In this document: positions 63,675 through 64,000 of the stretch, piece by piece | How positions within the stretch are numbered: the first letter of the stretch is position 1 | Layout of the letters: each line of letters starts with the position of its first letter | NCBI GenBank assembly: GCA_009760885.1 | Contig: CM019713.1 | Location: 4,023,531-4,087,530 of the forward strand | Origin: Achatina immaculata | Lineage: Eukaryota; Mollusca; Gastropoda; Stylommatophora; Achatinidae | Length of the DNA stretch: 64,000 nt | Direction: 5' to 3' | Made by a program: the position numbers and the translations under genes | Notes under the pieces: model-generated | The model's input: only the letters and a program-made list of their open reading frames with translations | Databases searched by the model: none | Told to the model about the DNA's origin: nothing

Positions 63675-64000
63675 CCCTCATCCATCTGACATTACATATC
63701 TAGTATAGACTCCCTCGCTGAAGCAGCTTGAAAACGCTCTAGTTTCAATCTTAAATATCTCCAGGAAAATCATCAGGGAGAAAAAAAAACAACAAAAAAA
63801 CCAGGCAGTAATCGCAAACAGCATGTGTCGTTTTCAATTACAGCATATTTCTCTTGCTCTTTCCTCTGCTCATTGCGCTACCGTCCCGTATTTCACATTC
63901 TGTTTCTTCCCTTCCCAAGAAGTTCATATCATCATATTTCTGGGGCTATTGTTCTAGAAGCGCTTGCTTGTGGTGGCAACTCTACAGCTTTATTTCAAAC
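63516..64000. other. Unique sequence with (CT)n run
   Basis: A CT dinucleotide tract lies at 63638-63672. No exon or transposon recognised up to the window end. Confidence 0.4.

Larger units (their letters stand above)
21799..64000 (+). other. Inferred 5' part of ephrin intron 1
   Basis: I found no exon encoding the rest of the ephrin receptor-binding domain (expected after Phe, with D-I-V/I-C-P) on the plus strand of the remaining 42 kb, and no other host gene. The stretch is dominated by tandem repeats and transposon remnants on both strands. First introns of ephrin genes are usually the longest, so it is most simply read as intron. A small missed exon or a nested non-coding gene is possible. 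Confidence 0.55.

Noticed and set aside
21805..64000. Ephrin exon 2 or further ephrin exons
   Set aside because: Looked for a plus-strand DI(V/I)CP-type block with acceptor and found none; the gene probably continues beyond the window.

Overview
This is non-coding-rich animal DNA, most likely from a lophotrochozoan and plausibly a gastropod or other mollusc. The signs are AT-rich sequence, many short degenerate non-LTR retrotransposon (LINE) 3' ends of the kind common in mollusc genomes, a Ser/Leu-tRNA-derived SINE, and very heavy minisatellite and microsatellite content. No bacterial operon, rRNA, functional tRNA gene or CRISPR array is visible. The taxon is an inference from repeat style, not from a diagnostic gene.

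The one host protein-coding feature I can support is a short exon at 21650-21798 (+). It encodes a signal peptide followed by LPPVFWNSSNT and stops in phase 2 at a consensus GTAAGT donor. This is the standard first coding exon of an ephrin, the membrane-bound ligand of Eph receptor tyrosine kinases. No second ephrin exon was found to the right, so about 42 kb (21799-64000) is read as part of a very long first intron. Positions 1 to about 21.5 kb are 5' flank, possibly including a GC-rich non-coding exon at about 20470-20729.

Layout. 1-5 kb: minisatellites (54 bp, 11 bp, GA-rich) and LINE 3' ends. 6-9.7 kb: a 34-bp array, a LINE end whose coding sequence has become a 32-bp minisatellite, and a nearly perfect 1.42-kb tandem duplication. 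10-14.2 kb: a 51-bp array and a 38-bp array split by a 2.2-kb retroelement that carries an intact RNase H ORF (12922-13962), the only long credible ORF. 14-20.4 kb: LINE fragments (one nested in another) and a mariner remnant. 20.4-22 kb: the ephrin 5' region. 22-29.7 kb: minisatellites, a 0.9-kb ACT trinucleotide block and LINE ends. 29.7-32.1 kb: a SINE-like element and two adjacent reverse-transcriptase pseudogenes. 34-42 kb: hAT-like remnants, LINE ends, a dispersed repeat family that has expanded an internal module into different minisatellites, and a tRNA-derived SINE with a perfect 15-bp target duplication. 42.2-44.3 kb: a 2-kb, 41-bp array. 45-52.8 kb: a SINE-like element, 46-, 34- and 29-bp arrays, and two more LINE copies. 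53.6-58.9 kb: CT-rich DNA, LINE remnants (one split by another with a 12-bp target duplication), a TA-flanked MITE and a 28-bp array. 60-64 kb: 53- and 33-bp arrays and another LINE end.

How the parts relate: at least six LINE lineages are present, nearly all 5'-truncated, and most end in a characteristic simple repeat (TGAA, GA, TGA, GAA, AAGG or GATGTAA). The LINEs therefore appear to seed many of the microsatellites here, and several minisatellites arose by duplication inside LINE coding sequence. All LINE copies are broken by truncation, frameshift or stops; I see no complete autonomous element.
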